This document shows positions 40,161 to 51,000 of a stretch of DNA of 64,000 nt, piece after piece. Within the stretch, counting starts at the first letter, position 1. Each line of letters starts with the position of its first letter. Position numbers and translations under genes: made by a program. The DNA lies in assembly GCA_029776225.1 (NCBI GenBank), contig JAKOTR010000051.1:1-64000 (forward strand), read 5' to 3'. The stretch comes from Acidobacteriota bacterium (lineage in GTDB: Bacteria; Acidobacteriota; Terriglobia; Bryobacterales; Bryobacteraceae). The notes beneath the pieces were generated by a model that worked only from the letters and a program-made list of their open reading frames with translations, was not told the DNA's origin and searched no databases.

Positions 40161-43100
40161 ATGCGCCTGTTTACTTGCGCCTGCCTGCTTGTCTTTACTT
40201 CCTGGCTGGCTCTTGCCCAGGACACCAGAGGGAACATTTCCGGCACGGTCACCGACGCCCAGCGTGCCGTTATCGCAGGAGCGACCGTCGTCGTAACCAA
40301 CACGGGCACGGGGACAAGCGTCCGGCTGACCACCAACGCCAACGGCTACTATGAAGCGCCTCTGCTCCTGCCCGGCTCTTACACTGTCAGCGCCGAGTAC
40401 CCCGGCTTCAAGCGATTGGTGCGGTCCGGGATCACGCTTGCCATCGGCGAGCAGTTACAGATCGATCTGCAACTGGAGGTCGGCGCCGCCGCCGAATCCA
40501 TAACCGTGACCGGCGAGGCGCCGATTCTCGACACCAGCACGGTGAGTACCGGCCGGGCGATCTCAAACCGCGAAATTATGGACCTGCCGGTGCTCGGCAA
40601 TAACACCATGATGCTCACCCGCTTCGCGCCGGGTGTACAGGTCCCCGGAACCACCCAGTTTCTGGTCCAGGGCCAGGTCGGCGGCGGGTCGGGATATTAC
40701 GCGCCGGGCAACGTCGGCGGCAACGAGTGGTCGATCGATGGCGCCTCCACGAACGGGACGGATCGCCGCGTGTCGATCATGCCCAGCCCCGATATCATCG
40801 ACGAGTTCAAAATCGAGATTTCCAACTTCGATGCCGCGTTCGGGCATTCCACCGGCCTGAACATCTCCATGTCCACCAAGTCGGGAACCAACGACTTCCA
40901 CGGAACCGGCACCTATCAGTACATGAACCAGCGCTGGAACGCGGCTTCGTTTTTCGTAAAACAGAACCGCTACCGCCAAATCGCTCAGCTCCGGGCTGCC
41001 GGGGACTTCGCCGCGGCGGATGAGCTGGCCAAACAGCCGCTGCTTCCTGCCGGCCACATGAACAACGTTCATGCGACCATCAGCGGCCCCATTCGCATCC
41101 CCAGGCTGATCGACGGCCGGAACAAGCTGTTTTTCTTCCTGGGTTATTCGAAGCTCAACAATTTCCAGTCCGCCCGTCCGAGCGAAATCAACTACACCGT
41201 TCCCACTGTGGCGATGCGAAACGGCGACTTCTCCCAGCTTCTGAACGTCGATCCCGTTCGCTACCAGATCTACGATCCCCTATCGACCCATCCCGATCCG
41301 GCGCGGCCGGGATTCGTGGTTCGCAACCCGTTCCCGAATAATCAGGTTCCGCAAAACCGGATCACGCATCCCTCCTACAAGTTCTACACCGACCGCATGC
41401 CGCTGCCGAACAACGATCCCACAGACCCGACGCGGGAGCCGGTCAATAACTTTCTGGCTTCCAGCATGCCCAACAACGTCTTCTATCACTCCTGGAACAA
41501 CCGGGTCGATTACATGGCCACCGAGAAGCACCGCTTCTTCTTCCGGTGGATCAAGACTCACTTCATAGAGGACGCCCAGGACTATACCTTCTCGACCGAG
41601 CCCGGCCTTATGGCCTGGAACGAGCGGCGTCCGGCAGCCAGCGCCGCCGCTGACTGGACCTATGCCATGAACCCCAACACCGTGCTGAACGTGACGGTGA
41701 ACGCGAACAGCTTCCTCCTGCAAAACCAGCGCCTGGGAACCCGCAAATACAAGCCCACCGATGTGGGCCTTCCCGCCTACATGGATGCCAAATGCGACGC
41801 CAGTTGCGCGCTCCCCAGATTCATTTGGCCCGGAATGACCGCCTGGTCGGGCGACATGGTCCTCAGCACGCCGGTTGATCCCGGCACGAAGGGCTGGCAG
41901 CGGAGCGTGAAATTCAACGTTTCGCACGTCCGCAATGCGCACTCTTTCCGAGCCGGTATCGACTTCCGCGAGCACCATCGCACGCAGATCCAGACCGGCG
42001 GATTCACCTCCGGGAACTTCAGTTTCGCCAATAACTGGACGAGAAAGGACGGCGACGGATTCACCCCTGCGGGTAGCCTCGGCTTGGGCTGGGCGACGTT
42101 CATGCTCGGTATGCCCACCGCTATGTCGGCGGACACCAACGATACTTTCGCGCTCGTCAGCCCTTATTACGCCTGGTACGCTCAGGATACCTGGCGCGTC
42201 ACCAGGAACCTGACTCTTACGCTGGGCCTGCGCGTGGAGTACGAGCAAGGCGCCACCGAGCGCTTCGACCGCGCCCTGTCGTACTTCGATCCCGACCTTG
42301 AGCTGCCAATCACGGCTGCCGCCCAGGAGGCCTACGCCCGCAATCCCCTGGACGAGCTGCCCCCCAGCCAGTTCATTGTCCGGGGCGGCACTGTCTACGC
42401 CGGGAGAAACGGCGTGCCGAGACGGCTGTGGCGAAACGAGCTGATGTGGCTGCCCAGACTGTCGGCGGCCTGGCAGTTCAGCCCCAGAACAGTCATCCGC
42501 GGCGGCTACGGCATTTACTATGACACCCTGAACGTGATGAACCAGGGGGCCAACCAGTACGGTTTCTCGCGCGCCACCAACACGACTCTTACAAACGATT
42601 TCGGTATCACCTGGCTAGCCGGAGATCCCGCGAATGGAATTTCGCCGCTCGCCGACCCGTTCCCGGTCCGGTCCGACGGCACGCGCTTCGACGCACCCCT
42701 GCGGGACGCTCTGGGCGCGATGGCCCGCGTGGGACAGGGGTATACTTTCGGCCGCTTCGACCGGATGCATCCGCGCGTCCAGCGATGGCGGGTGGGCATC
42801 CAGCGCGAGCTTACGAACAACATGATGGTCGAGGTCGCGTATTGGGGCCAGTGGGCTGACCGCATCAGCATTACCCAGAGACTGGATGCGCTGCCGGAAC
42901 AGTATTGGGCCACCGGGCTTGTGCGCAACGATGCCGTTGCCACCGACATGAACCGCGAGGTGCCGAACCCGTTCTATATCGGAAACTTCGAGTTCCTTCG
43001 CACCTCCGACCCGGTGCTTTATCAGCACCTCTCCACGCTCCAGCAGTTCACCAGGCCCACCATACAGAAGAACCGGCTCCTGCGGCCTTTTCCGCACATG

Positions 43101-43832
43101 AACGGGATTTCGGACAATGCGGTTCCGAAAGGCAAAGCACGCACTCACGCGCTTGAGGTCAACTTCCAGCGCCGCATGTCGAAGGGGCTGACGGTGAACG
43201 CTTCTTATTCGCGGATGAAGCAGGACGCCCTGACGATCCTGGAGAACGAGTTCCACACCGAACCAACCATTTGGTGGCCCAGCGACACCGCCCGGCCGCA
43301 CCGCTTCACCGCCACCGGCGTCTATGAGCTGCCCTTCGGCAGGGGCCGCGCGTTCGCCCAAACGGGCATCCTGAACCACATCGTGGGCGGCTGGCAGATC
43401 GCCCTCACCTTCGAATACCAGCCAGGCCCGCTGCTTAGCTGGGGCAATCTCTTCTACTACGGCGATATCAGCACCTTCGAGCGCGACGCCACTTCCGGTA
43501 CCCGCACGTTGGAGCAGTGGTTCAACACCGACCTGCCCTTCGAGCGCACCTCGACCAGGCTGCCGGCGGCCTTCCACGTGCGAGTATTCCCGCGTTACTT
43601 CAACGGCCTCCGCGCGGACGGCCTGAAGCAATGGAACGGGAACCTTGTGCGCGAATTCCGCATTACGGAGCGCGTCCGCTTCCAGGTCCGCGCCGATGCG
43701 ATCAATCTCCAGAACCGCTCGCAGATGGCGGCTCCCGACCTGTCCCCGACATCGACGAATTTCGGGAGAATTACAAGCCAGACCTCGTCGCTGAACCGCT
43801 TCTATCAATTCCAGGGCAGAATTCAATTCTGA
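40161..43832 (+). CDS. TonB-dependent receptor, Oar-like, with carboxypeptidase-regulatory-like domain
   Basis: A 1223-residue outer-membrane receptor. A signal peptide (LFTCACLLVFTSWLALAQ) precedes a carboxypeptidase-regulatory-like domain (about 22-105: GNISGTVTDAQRAVIAGATVVVTN, YEAPLLLPGSYTVSAEYPGF), then a TonB-plug-type region (SNREIMDLPVLGNNTMML, WSIDGASTNGTDRR) and a long barrel ending NRFYQFQGRIQF, with the terminal aromatic expected of outer-membrane proteins. This family in Acidobacteria imports oligosaccharides or other large ligands; substrate unknown. GAGGGGG precedes the ATG by four bases. It sits between RraA-like and mannonate-dehydratase-like genes, which suggests a sugar-acid ligand. 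Confidence 0.9.
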   Translation: MRLFTCACLLVFTSWLALAQDTRGNISGTVTDAQRAVIAGATVVVTNTGTGTSVRLTTNANGYYEAPLLLPGSYTVSAEYPGFKRLVRSGITLAIGEQLQIDLQLEVGAAAESITVTGEAPILDTSTVSTGRAISNREIMDLPVLGNNTMMLTRFAPGVQVPGTTQFLVQGQVGGGSGYYAPGNVGGNEWSIDGASTNGTDRRVSIMPSPDIIDEFKIEISNFDAAFGHSTGLNISMSTKSGTNDFHGTGTYQYMNQRWNAASFFVKQNRYRQIAQLRAAGDFAAADELAKQPLLPAGHMNNVHATISGPIRIPRLIDGRNKLFFFLGYSKLNNFQSARPSEINYTVPTVAMRNGDFSQLLNVDPVRYQIYDPLSTHPDPARPGFVVRNPFPNNQVPQNRITHPSYKFYTDRMPLPNNDPTDPTREPVNNFLASSMPNNVFYHSWNNRVDYMATEKHRFFFRWIKTHFIEDAQDYTFSTEPGLMAWNERRPAASAAADWTYAMNPNTVLNVTVNANSFLLQNQRLGTRKYKPTDVGLPAYMDAKCDASCALPRFIWPGMTAWSGDMVLSTPVDPGTKGWQRSVKFNVSHVRNAHSFRAGIDFREHHRTQIQTGGFTSGNFSFANNWTRKDGDGFTPAGSLGLGWATFMLGMPTAMSADTNDTFALVSPYYAWYAQDTWRVTRNLTLTLGLRVEYEQGATERFDRALSYFDPDLELPITAAAQEAYARNPLDELPPSQFIVRGGTVYAGRNGVPRRLWRNELMWLPRLSAAWQFSPRTVIRGGYGIYYDTLNVMNQGANQYGFSRATNTTLTNDFGITWLAGDPANGISPLADPFPVRSDGTRFDAPLRDALGAMARVGQGYTFGRFDRMHPRVQRWRVGIQRELTNNMMVEVAYWGQWADRISITQRLDALPEQYWATGLVRNDAVATDMNREVPNPFYIGNFEFLRTSDPVLYQHLSTLQQFTRPTIQKNRLLRPFPHMNGISDNAVPKGKARTHALEVNFQRRMSKGLTVNASYSRMKQDALTILENEFHTEPTIWWPSDTARPHRFTATGVYELPFGRGRAFAQTGILNHIVGGWQIALTFEYQPGPLLSWGNLFYYGDISTFERDATSGTRTLEQWFNTDLPFERTSTRLPAAFHVRVFPRYFNGLRADGLKQWNGNLVREFRITERVRFQVRADAINLQNRSQMAAPDLSPTSTNFGRITSQTSSLNRFYQFQGRIQF

Positions 43833-43849
43833 TTGCGTCTTTCACGCCC

Positions 43850-43884
43850 GCGGCGCCGGCAGCGCAGGGTTTTTCCGGCGCCGC
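43850..43884 (+). terminator. hairpin after TonB receptor gene
   Basis: A 10-pair perfect stem GCGGCGCCGG/CCGGCGCCGC with a 15-base loop, beginning 18 bases after the stop. The loop contains a TTTTT run rather than having one after the stem. Confidence 0.55.
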
Positions 43885-43944
43885 GCACTTGCCGTTCCGG
43901 ATCACCCGCGACAGAATGGTTTGGTACCAAAAAGGAGACCCAAC

Positions 43945-45054
43945 ATGGGCAAGAACTTTTCGAGACGTAACTTGATGCAGCTGGCCGGCGGCGCCGGCAT
44001 TGCCTCTATCGTGGCTCCGCGGCTTGCCAAAGCGGCCAAAACAAAGTGGCCGATCGACGTGATGCGCGAAGGGATTCCCAAGATCTGCGCATACGGGGGC
44101 AGGGACGCGGCAGCCAACCGTGCCTTACAGCAGGTTGGAGTCTTTCATGTCATCGGCAGCGGCGGCCGCATGCCCTGGACCGAGGAAGCCCTCCGCAGGA
44201 TGATCAACACGTACAAGGAACAGGGGATGACCGTCGTGAACGCCATGATAGGCGGGATGAGGGACATCATCCGCGGTGGCCCAAATCGGGACCAGGAGAT
44301 CGAAAACATTATCCTCTCGACGCGGGCTGCCGGCAAAGCCGGACTGCCCTGCATTGAATACAACTTCTACGGCCACCGTTTGACGGAGGGCTACGAGGAG
44401 GAACTCGGGCGTGGCGGTTCCGGCCTCACGCGTTTCAATTACGAACGGGTGAAAGATCTGCCGCCTCTGGAACACGAGGGCAAGCATACGAAGGAAGAGC
44501 TTTTCAAGCGCGCCGAGTACTTCCTCAAGGCCGTCATCCCCGAAGCGGAAAAGGCCAATGTCCGGTTTGCGCTGCATCCGAACGATCCGCCGGCCCCGAT
44601 CTCGCGCGGGACCGAGCAGATGTTCGCCACCTTCGCCGATTGGAAACGCTACCTGGACCTGGTCAAGAGCCCGTACAACGGCATCACCTACGATTGCGGC
44701 GTTTGTTGGGAACTCGGCGAGGACCCGGTGGAAGTCTTCAAGTACCTGAGAAGCCGCGACGTAGTCAATCACGTCCATTACCGCAACGTGGTCATGCGCA
44801 AGCCTTATGTCGACTACACCGAAGTGTGGCTCGACGAAGGCCAGGTGGACATGTTTGCGGTGATGAAGGAGATGGTGCGCAGCAAGTACGGGGGAAGCGT
44901 TCTGCCGGAGCACCCGCGCGCCATCGACCTCGACCGCAACCGCGAGCGCGGAATTGTCGGCCAGTACGCGAAAGTGGGCGGCGGCGGCTTCGCCGGCGAA
45001 ATCTACAACTACGGCTTCACCAAAGCAATGCTTCTGGCCGCACTCTCCGAATAA
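43945..45054 (+). CDS. Tat-exported mannonate-dehydratase-like protein
   Basis: A 369-residue UxuA-like TIM-barrel protein. Tat leader RRNLMQLAGGAGIASIVAPRLA. UxuA features follow: IEYNFYGHRLTEGYEEE, RFALHPNDPPAPISRGTEQM, ITYDCGVCWELGEDP, VVNHVHYRNVVMRKPYVDY and the C-terminal DRNRERGIVGQYAKVGGGGFAGE. UxuA removes water from D-mannonate to give 2-keto-3-deoxygluconate in hexuronate breakdown; whether this exported form keeps that substrate is unknown. AAAGGAG lies eight bases before the ATG. It follows the TonB receptor and ends the cluster. Confidence 0.8.
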   Translation: MGKNFSRRNLMQLAGGAGIASIVAPRLAKAAKTKWPIDVMREGIPKICAYGGRDAAANRALQQVGVFHVIGSGGRMPWTEEALRRMINTYKEQGMTVVNAMIGGMRDIIRGGPNRDQEIENIILSTRAAGKAGLPCIEYNFYGHRLTEGYEEELGRGGSGLTRFNYERVKDLPPLEHEGKHTKEELFKRAEYFLKAVIPEAEKANVRFALHPNDPPAPISRGTEQMFATFADWKRYLDLVKSPYNGITYDCGVCWELGEDPVEVFKYLRSRDVVNHVHYRNVVMRKPYVDYTEVWLDEGQVDMFAVMKEMVRSKYGGSVLPEHPRAIDLDRNRERGIVGQYAKVGGGGFAGEIYNYGFTKAMLLAALSE

Positions 45055-45074
45055 CCGGCCTGTTTTCCAACACC

Positions 45075-45109
45075 GGCGCCGGCGCCGTTTAAACTCACGC
45101 GCCGGCGCC
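45075..45109 (+). terminator. hairpin after mannonate-dehydratase-like gene
   Basis: A 10-pair perfect stem GGCGCCGGCG/CGCCGGCGCC, loop 45085-45099, 21 bases after the stop. No T-tract. Confidence 0.55.
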
Positions 45110-45453
45110 TCCCATACGCGCCCACCGCGCTGCGCGGACCGGAAACGTCTTTCTGTGTTCTCCTGCCGGGCGTGAGTTTTCTCCTTTCCCGAGACCGAAA
45201 TACCGAAATACCCCTGCCGCTGGATTCATGCAGCGGCCTGTGAGAGATTAAGAATAGTTAACGTGCCCGCCGGGGAAAGCGTAAAGGGGTGAACTGAGCC
45301 CGGACGGGCACGGCCGATTCGACGGCGGCTTGATCGCCGAGGCGATTTGCAGTGCCTGCGCCGCCTGCCCTTCTCTCGGATTCCGGCGGCGTCACTCGCA
45401 ACCCCGGGCGCACGCTACTTGAGGTGTGCCCGATTCCACTGTGGGAGAAATCC
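45110..45453. promoter_or_regulatory. intergenic region upstream of Mn-catalase
   Basis: I see no gene here. It holds a direct repeat ACCGAAAT (45194 and 45202), a seven-pair hairpin GCCGCTG/CAGCGGC (45216-45237), and an AT-rich TTAAGAATAGTTAACG near 45247 that could be a -10 region. The catalase gene has its own Shine-Dalgarno sequence (GGGAGAAA) at about 45442. Confidence 0.35.
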
Positions 45454-46413
45454 ATGTTCCACCATGTAAAGGAACTTCAGTTCAATGCACGCGTCTCGAA
45501 TCCGGACCCCCGGTTCGCGCGGCTGCTTCTGGAGCAGTTCGGCGGAGCGAACGGAGAGCTGAAAGCCGCGATGCAGTATTTCACCCAGGCCTTCGGGTGC
45601 CGGCAGGCATACCCGGAAACGTATGACTTGCTGATGGACATCGGCACCGAGGAGTTCAGCCACCTGGAGGTGGTAGGCGCGACCATTCAAATGCTGCTCT
45701 CAGGCGTGAACGGCGAGCTGAAAAACGCCGTCGAGAGTACCGATCTCGGGAAAATTCTGAACGGCGGCAAGGGCGCACGCGAGGACTACATGCACGAAGC
45801 GCTCACCAATCCCGAGTTTCTGGTGCTGTCTGGAGGCACGCCCACGGTCACCAACGCCGCCGGCGTGCCTTGGTCGGGCACGTACGTGGAAGCGAACGGC
45901 GAGCTGACGGTAGATCTGCGGTCGAACATCGCCGCCGAGTCGCGCGCCAAGATCGTCTACGAATACCTTATGCAATTCACCGACGACCCTCTGGTCAAAG
46001 AGAGCCTCGGATTCCTCATGACTCGCGAGATTGCGCACATGCAGATGTTCACCGCCGCGCTGGATTCGATTGCCGCGAACTTTCCTCCGGGTGTTCTGCA
46101 AGGAGATCCGCGGTACACGCACCTGTACTTCAACATGTCCGACGGCGTGGATGTCCGGGGCCGCTGGAACCAGGGCCAGGGCCCCTGGAACAAAGGCGAG
46201 GAGTGGGTCTACGTCTCCAACCCGCACGAACACGTGCAACGGACTCAGGGACTGGTCGAACAGGCGGTCGAGGACTCCTCGCATAATCTCAAGGAGATCT
46301 CGGACCTTGACCGCAGGATGAGCCAGGCGCGGTACGAGGAAGTGAAGAAGGCTGTCCCCACAGGCCGCGCGCAGTGGTCGGACTACAAGGAGCGGGCGCG
46401 CAAGCAGGGCTGA
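45454..46413 (+). CDS. manganese catalase
   Basis: A 319-residue dimanganese catalase, which turns hydrogen peroxide into water and oxygen in the cytoplasm. The four-helix ligand set is complete: E35 (GGANGELKAAMQYF), E67 and H70 (IGTEEFSHLEVV), E162 (AAESRAKIVYEYL) and H195 (REIAHMQMF). The E162-H195 spacing of 33 equals that of characterised enzymes. The C-terminal WVYVSNPHEHV region is usual. GGGAGAAATCC places the ribosome binding site before the ATG. The gene stands alone, ending in a hairpin with TTTT. Confidence 0.92.
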   Translation: MFHHVKELQFNARVSNPDPRFARLLLEQFGGANGELKAAMQYFTQAFGCRQAYPETYDLLMDIGTEEFSHLEVVGATIQMLLSGVNGELKNAVESTDLGKILNGGKGAREDYMHEALTNPEFLVLSGGTPTVTNAAGVPWSGTYVEANGELTVDLRSNIAAESRAKIVYEYLMQFTDDPLVKESLGFLMTREIAHMQMFTAALDSIAANFPPGVLQGDPRYTHLYFNMSDGVDVRGRWNQGQGPWNKGEEWVYVSNPHEHVQRTQGLVEQAVEDSSHNLKEISDLDRRMSQARYEEVKKAVPTGRAQWSDYKERARKQG

Positions 46414-46421
46414 TGTCAGGT

Positions 46422-46457
46422 GGCGGAGCAGCCGTCCAGCGGCTCTCCGCCGCTTTT
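46422..46457 (+). terminator. intrinsic terminator after Mn-catalase
   Basis: Outer stem GGCGGAG/CTCCGCC and inner stem GCCG/CGGC with loop TCCAG, followed by GCTTTT. Nine bases after the stop codon. Confidence 0.7.
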
Positions 46458-46532
46458 CCCACCCGGCGAGTACGGCGGCAGGCGCGTGCGCCGAATGCAC
46501 CTCCGCGATGAATTGTGCTAACGTACTCCCGA

Positions 46533-48008
46533 ATGCAACTTCAACTTCGACGTCATACAAGAGATCCGCTTATATATACAGCCCTGTTTGCGATGTTTTG
46601 GGTGATTGCCCGCGCCTGCCGGCAGTCAATTACGATAGACGAAGCTGATTCCTACCTCTTCTGGGTCTCACGATTCAGCCCTTCCCATTGGGAAGCCGCC
46701 TCAAATAATCACGTGCTGAATTCGATGCTGGAGAGGTTAGTCACAGACATATTTGGCGTGTCTCATTTCACGTTGCGCGCTCCCGCCCTGCTGGGCGCGG
46801 CTATTTACATCCTGGCGGCTTTTTATCTCTGTAAGGCCATTACAAGCGGAAAACTTCTTCAATGGACGCTATTTGTCGGCTTTGTATATAACCCCTTCGT
46901 AATGGACCACCTGGTTGCGGCCCGCGGCTATTCGCTTGCCCTTGCCTTCCTGCTGGCAGCCATCGCAATCGCCTTCAGCGATGTGCCCCCTCTGCGGGCT
47001 GCGGCGCTAAGCTCTGTGTGTATCGCGCTCTCGTTTGCCGCGAACTTCTCCTTCGCTTTTGCCAATGCCGCGGTGTTCCTCATGATCATGCTGTGGCTTT
47101 CGCGGAACGTCGAACGGAGGACATACCCGGGATTGGCGATTGCCGGCATTGTACCGGGATTAGCGGTAACGATATTCCTGACGATGTGGACGTTACTTAA
47201 CTGGCCGAGAGGTCAGCTGTTTTATGGCGCGCACAGCCTGGCCGAGACGTTCCACAGCATCCTTGAATCTTCGCTGTATACGCTGAACCCGTACCTGGTA
47301 AATCCCTCACTCTATCCTGTTCTGGAAAAGGCATCGGACTGGTTGCCGGTTCTGCTGGGCGTCGCGCTGGCGGCGCAAGCCGGAGGCATCGTGCTTAAGC
47401 GGGTCTCGGTTCTCAAAGAGCATTGCGTGTGGCTGCTCGCCGTCGGCGCCGGCGGATTCATCATCGCGACCGCCGCGCACCGGTTGGCGTACGGAATCTG
47501 GCGTCTGCCGATGCCGCTTGCCAGAACCGGGCTGTTTTTTGTCCCGCTCTTTATATTAGTAGCGGGCGCCCTGGCGTCTGCCTTCCCCGTTACGCGCACC
47601 GGCAGAGTTCTCCAGAGCTTTGTTCTTGTCACGCTGTTCGCTACGGCCTGTTACTTCATCTTGTGTCTCCGGCTGTCGCATTTCAAGGAATGGAAATGGA
47701 ATGCGGACTGTAATCACCTTTATGAAGTGATGGCTGATTACAGTCAACGTTATAACGTGAAAAACATCACGACAAGCTGGCGATTTACAGCATGTCTTAG
47801 TTTTTATCGCGAGCTCTCAGGGAATAAGAGTATAGAGGAGATCGAGCCTTTCGTGGATCGGTATCCTTCCGGTAAGCCGTTGTATGTTCTGTTTTATCCC
47901 CATGACATGGGTTTTGCCGACCAGGAGCGGCTGAAAGTCGTCTATCAGGGTGAGTTGAGCGGCGCGGTTGTGGCTATCCGTCCCGACGTGGCGTGCGCGA
48001 ACGAGTAA
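46533..48008 (+). CDS. polytopic membrane protein, PMT/GT-C-like
   Basis: A 491-residue protein with about ten helices. After helix 1 comes ACRQSITIDEADSYLFWV, an acidic first loop (DEAD) like the catalytic loop of GT-C/ArnT-like enzymes, and ASNNHVLNSMLERLV follows, similar to SNNHPLN motifs of dolichol-phosphate-mannose-protein-mannosyltransferase relatives. The last 100 residues are soluble. It would move a sugar from a lipid carrier outside the cytoplasm; acceptor unknown. An extended -10 (TGCTAACGT, 46516-46524) ends eight bases before the ATG with no Shine-Dalgarno sequence. GC content is lower than its neighbours, perhaps marking transfer. Confidence 0.68.
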   Translation: MQLQLRRHTRDPLIYTALFAMFWVIARACRQSITIDEADSYLFWVSRFSPSHWEAASNNHVLNSMLERLVTDIFGVSHFTLRAPALLGAAIYILAAFYLCKAITSGKLLQWTLFVGFVYNPFVMDHLVAARGYSLALAFLLAAIAIAFSDVPPLRAAALSSVCIALSFAANFSFAFANAAVFLMIMLWLSRNVERRTYPGLAIAGIVPGLAVTIFLTMWTLLNWPRGQLFYGAHSLAETFHSILESSLYTLNPYLVNPSLYPVLEKASDWLPVLLGVALAAQAGGIVLKRVSVLKEHCVWLLAVGAGGFIIATAAHRLAYGIWRLPMPLARTGLFFVPLFILVAGALASAFPVTRTGRVLQSFVLVTLFATACYFILCLRLSHFKEWKWNADCNHLYEVMADYSQRYNVKNITTSWRFTACLSFYRELSGNKSIEEIEPFVDRYPSGKPLYVLFYPHDMGFADQERLKVVYQGELSGAVVAIRPDVACANE

Positions 48009-48009
48009 G

Positions 48010-51000
48010 CTAAGCCGGCTGTCCCGCCGCTTCGTGGATTTCCTGCAAGCTCCACACGCGGACGGGGTCGCGCCGGCGCGATGCTATGGCTTCGGCCGCC
48101 GCTCTAGCGCCGCTGATGGTCGTGATGCACGGCACGCGGTAAGCTACGGTCGTCCGCCGGATCGCCCGTTCGTCGCTGAACGAGCGCGCCCCGGCCGTCG
48201 TGTAGATCACGAGATGGATCGTTCCCGCCTTCAGCAGGTCCACTGCGTTGGGCCGGCCTTCGTTCACTTTGAACACAACCCTGGGGGCAAGCCCGGCCGC
48301 CCGCAGCGCCGCCGCCGTCCCGCGCGTCGCCACCAGCTTGAAACCGAGCCCGGCGAGTGTTCGCGCCACCTCTACCGCGGCGGCTTTGTCGCGGTCATTC
48401 ACGCTAATGAAGACCGTGCCGCTGTCCGGCAGCGGAGTCCCCGCGCTTAGCTGCGCCTTGCCGAATGCTTCGCCGAAGTTCTCGCCCACTCCCATCACCT
48501 CGCCGGTGGACCGCATTTCCGGCCCCAGCGCCGGGTCGACGCCCGGAAACTTGGCGAAGGGGAACACCGGCGACTTCACGAAGAACTGCGGCACGGGCAG
48601 CACGCCGTTTACACGCCCGCCCGTCAGGTCGCGAAAGTCCGCCAGCCGCTTGCCCAGCATCAGCCCCACCGCGATCTTCGCCAGCGGCACGCCGGTCGCC
48701 TTGCTCACGTACGGCACCGTCCGCGACGCCCGCGGGTTCACCTCCAGCACGTACACCGTGCCGTTCTGGGCGGCGTACTGCACGTTCATCAGCCCGACGA
48801 CTTTCAGCGCCCGCGCCAGCCGTTCCGTGTATTCCCGCACCTTGCACAGCACTTCTTCGCTCAGCGAGTACGGCGGCAGCACGCACGAGCTGTCGCCCGA
48901 ATGAACGCCGGCTTCCTCGATGTGCTCCATGATGCCAGCGATCAGCACGTCCTCGCCGTCCGACAGCGCGTCCACGTCGATCTCAGTCGCGCTGTCCAGG
49001 AAGCGGTCGATCAGCACCGGGCGATCCTGCGAGAACACCACCGCCTCGCGCATGTACTGGCGCACCATCTCCTCATCGTAGGCGATCACCATTGCGCGCC
49101 CGCCCAGCACGTACGACGGCCGCACCAGCACCGGGTAGCCGATTCGCCGCGCCACCGCGCACGCCTCTTCCACGCTCGTCGCCGTCCCGTTCGGCGGGGA
49201 GGGAATCCCCAGCCTCTCCAGCAGCGCGCCGAACAGCTTGCGGTCCTCGGCGAGGTCGATGTTTGCGGGATCGGTCCCGATGATCGGCACGCCCTGCGCC
49301 TTGAGCGGCAGCGCCAGGGTCAGCGGCGTCTGCCCGCCGAACTGCACGATCACCCCGTCCGGTTTCTCCGTATCGTAGATGTTCAGCACTTCTTCGAGCG
49401 TGAGCGGCTCGAAGTACAGCCGGTTGCTGGTGTCGTAGTCCGTCGAAACCGTCTCCGGGTTGCAGTTCACCATGATCGATTCCACGCCGAATTCCTGAAG
49501 CGCGAACGAGGCGTGGCAGCAGCAGTAGTCGAACTCGATCCCCTGTCCGATCCGGTTCGGCCCGCTGCCGAGAATCATGATCTTCTTGCGCTGCGAGGGT
49601 ACGGCTTCGCACTCGCCCTCGTAGCTGGAATACAGGTACGGCGTGAAGCTCTCAAACTCCGCCGCGCAGGTATCCACGCGGTTGAAAACCGCCCGGATGC
49701 CCGCCGCCTTCCGCTTTTCGCGCAAGACCAGCGGGTCCGTCTTCCAGAGCCGCGCCAGTTGGCGGTCTCCCATGCCGTCGCGCTTGGCCCGGCGCAGCAT
49801 CTCCACGGGAACCGTCTCGAGGGTCTCTTTCGCCAGCTCCTGTTCCAGCTCGACGGTCTCCTTCACCTGTTGAAGGAACCACGGGTCGATGGACGTCCAT
49901 TCCCGCACTTCCTCCACCGTGTGGCCGCACTGGAAGGCGAAGCGTATGTACCGCAGGCGATCCGGGTTCGGCGTGATCAGTTTGTTGGGGATCAGCGCGC
50001 GGTCGTACTCCTCGGCGTCCGGCGATTTGCCCGTCTCCAGGCTTCGCAGCCCTTTTGCCAGCGCCTGCTTGAACGTCCGCCCGATGGCCATCACCTCGCC
50101 GACCGACTTCATCTGCGTGCCGATGGTCGCGTCCGTGCCCGGGAATTTTTCGAATTGCCACCGCGGGATCTTCACCACCACGTAATCCAGCGTCGGCTCG
50201 AAGCACGCCGGCGTCTTGCGCGTGATGTCGTTCGGGATCTCGTCCAGCCGGTAGCCCACCGCCAGTTTCGCCGCGATCTTCGCGATTGGGAACCCGGTTG
50301 CTTTCGACGCCAGCGCCGAGCTCCGCGAGACGCGGGGGTTCATCTCGATGATCACCATCCGTCCGGTTTCCGGGTGGACGGCGAACTGCACGTTGGAGCC
50401 GCCGGTATCGACGCCGATCTCGCGCAGGCAGCGGAGTGCCGCATCGCGCATCACTTGGTATTCGCGGTCCGTCAGCGTCTGCGCCGGCGCGACCGTAATC
50501 GAATCGCCCGTGTGCACGCCCATCGGGTCGAAGTTCTCGATCGAGCAGACGACGATCGCGTTGTCCGCCAGGTCGCGCATCACCTCCAGCTCGTACTCTT
50601 TCCACCCGAGGACGCTCTCCTCCACCAGCACTTCGTGGACTGGCGAAAGATCCAGCCCCCGCTCGAGCAACTGGACGAGTTCCTCGCGGTTGTAGGCGAT
50701 GCCGCCGCCGGTGCCGCCCAGCGTGAAGCTTGGCCGCAGAATCACCGGGTAGCCGGTCCGCTCGGCGAACTCCAGCCCTTGCTCCACCTTGTTCACCAGC
50801 TTCGAATCCGGGCATTCGAGGCCGATCTTCCGCATCGCGTCCTTGAACATCAGGCGGTCTTCGGCCTTCTTGATCGCGTCGATCTTCGCGCCGATCAGCT
50901 CCACGCCGTACTTGTCCAGCACGCCCGTTTCGGCCAGTTCGACAGAAAGGTTCAGACCCGTTTGCCCGCCCACCGTCGAAAGCAGCGCGTCTGGCCGCTC

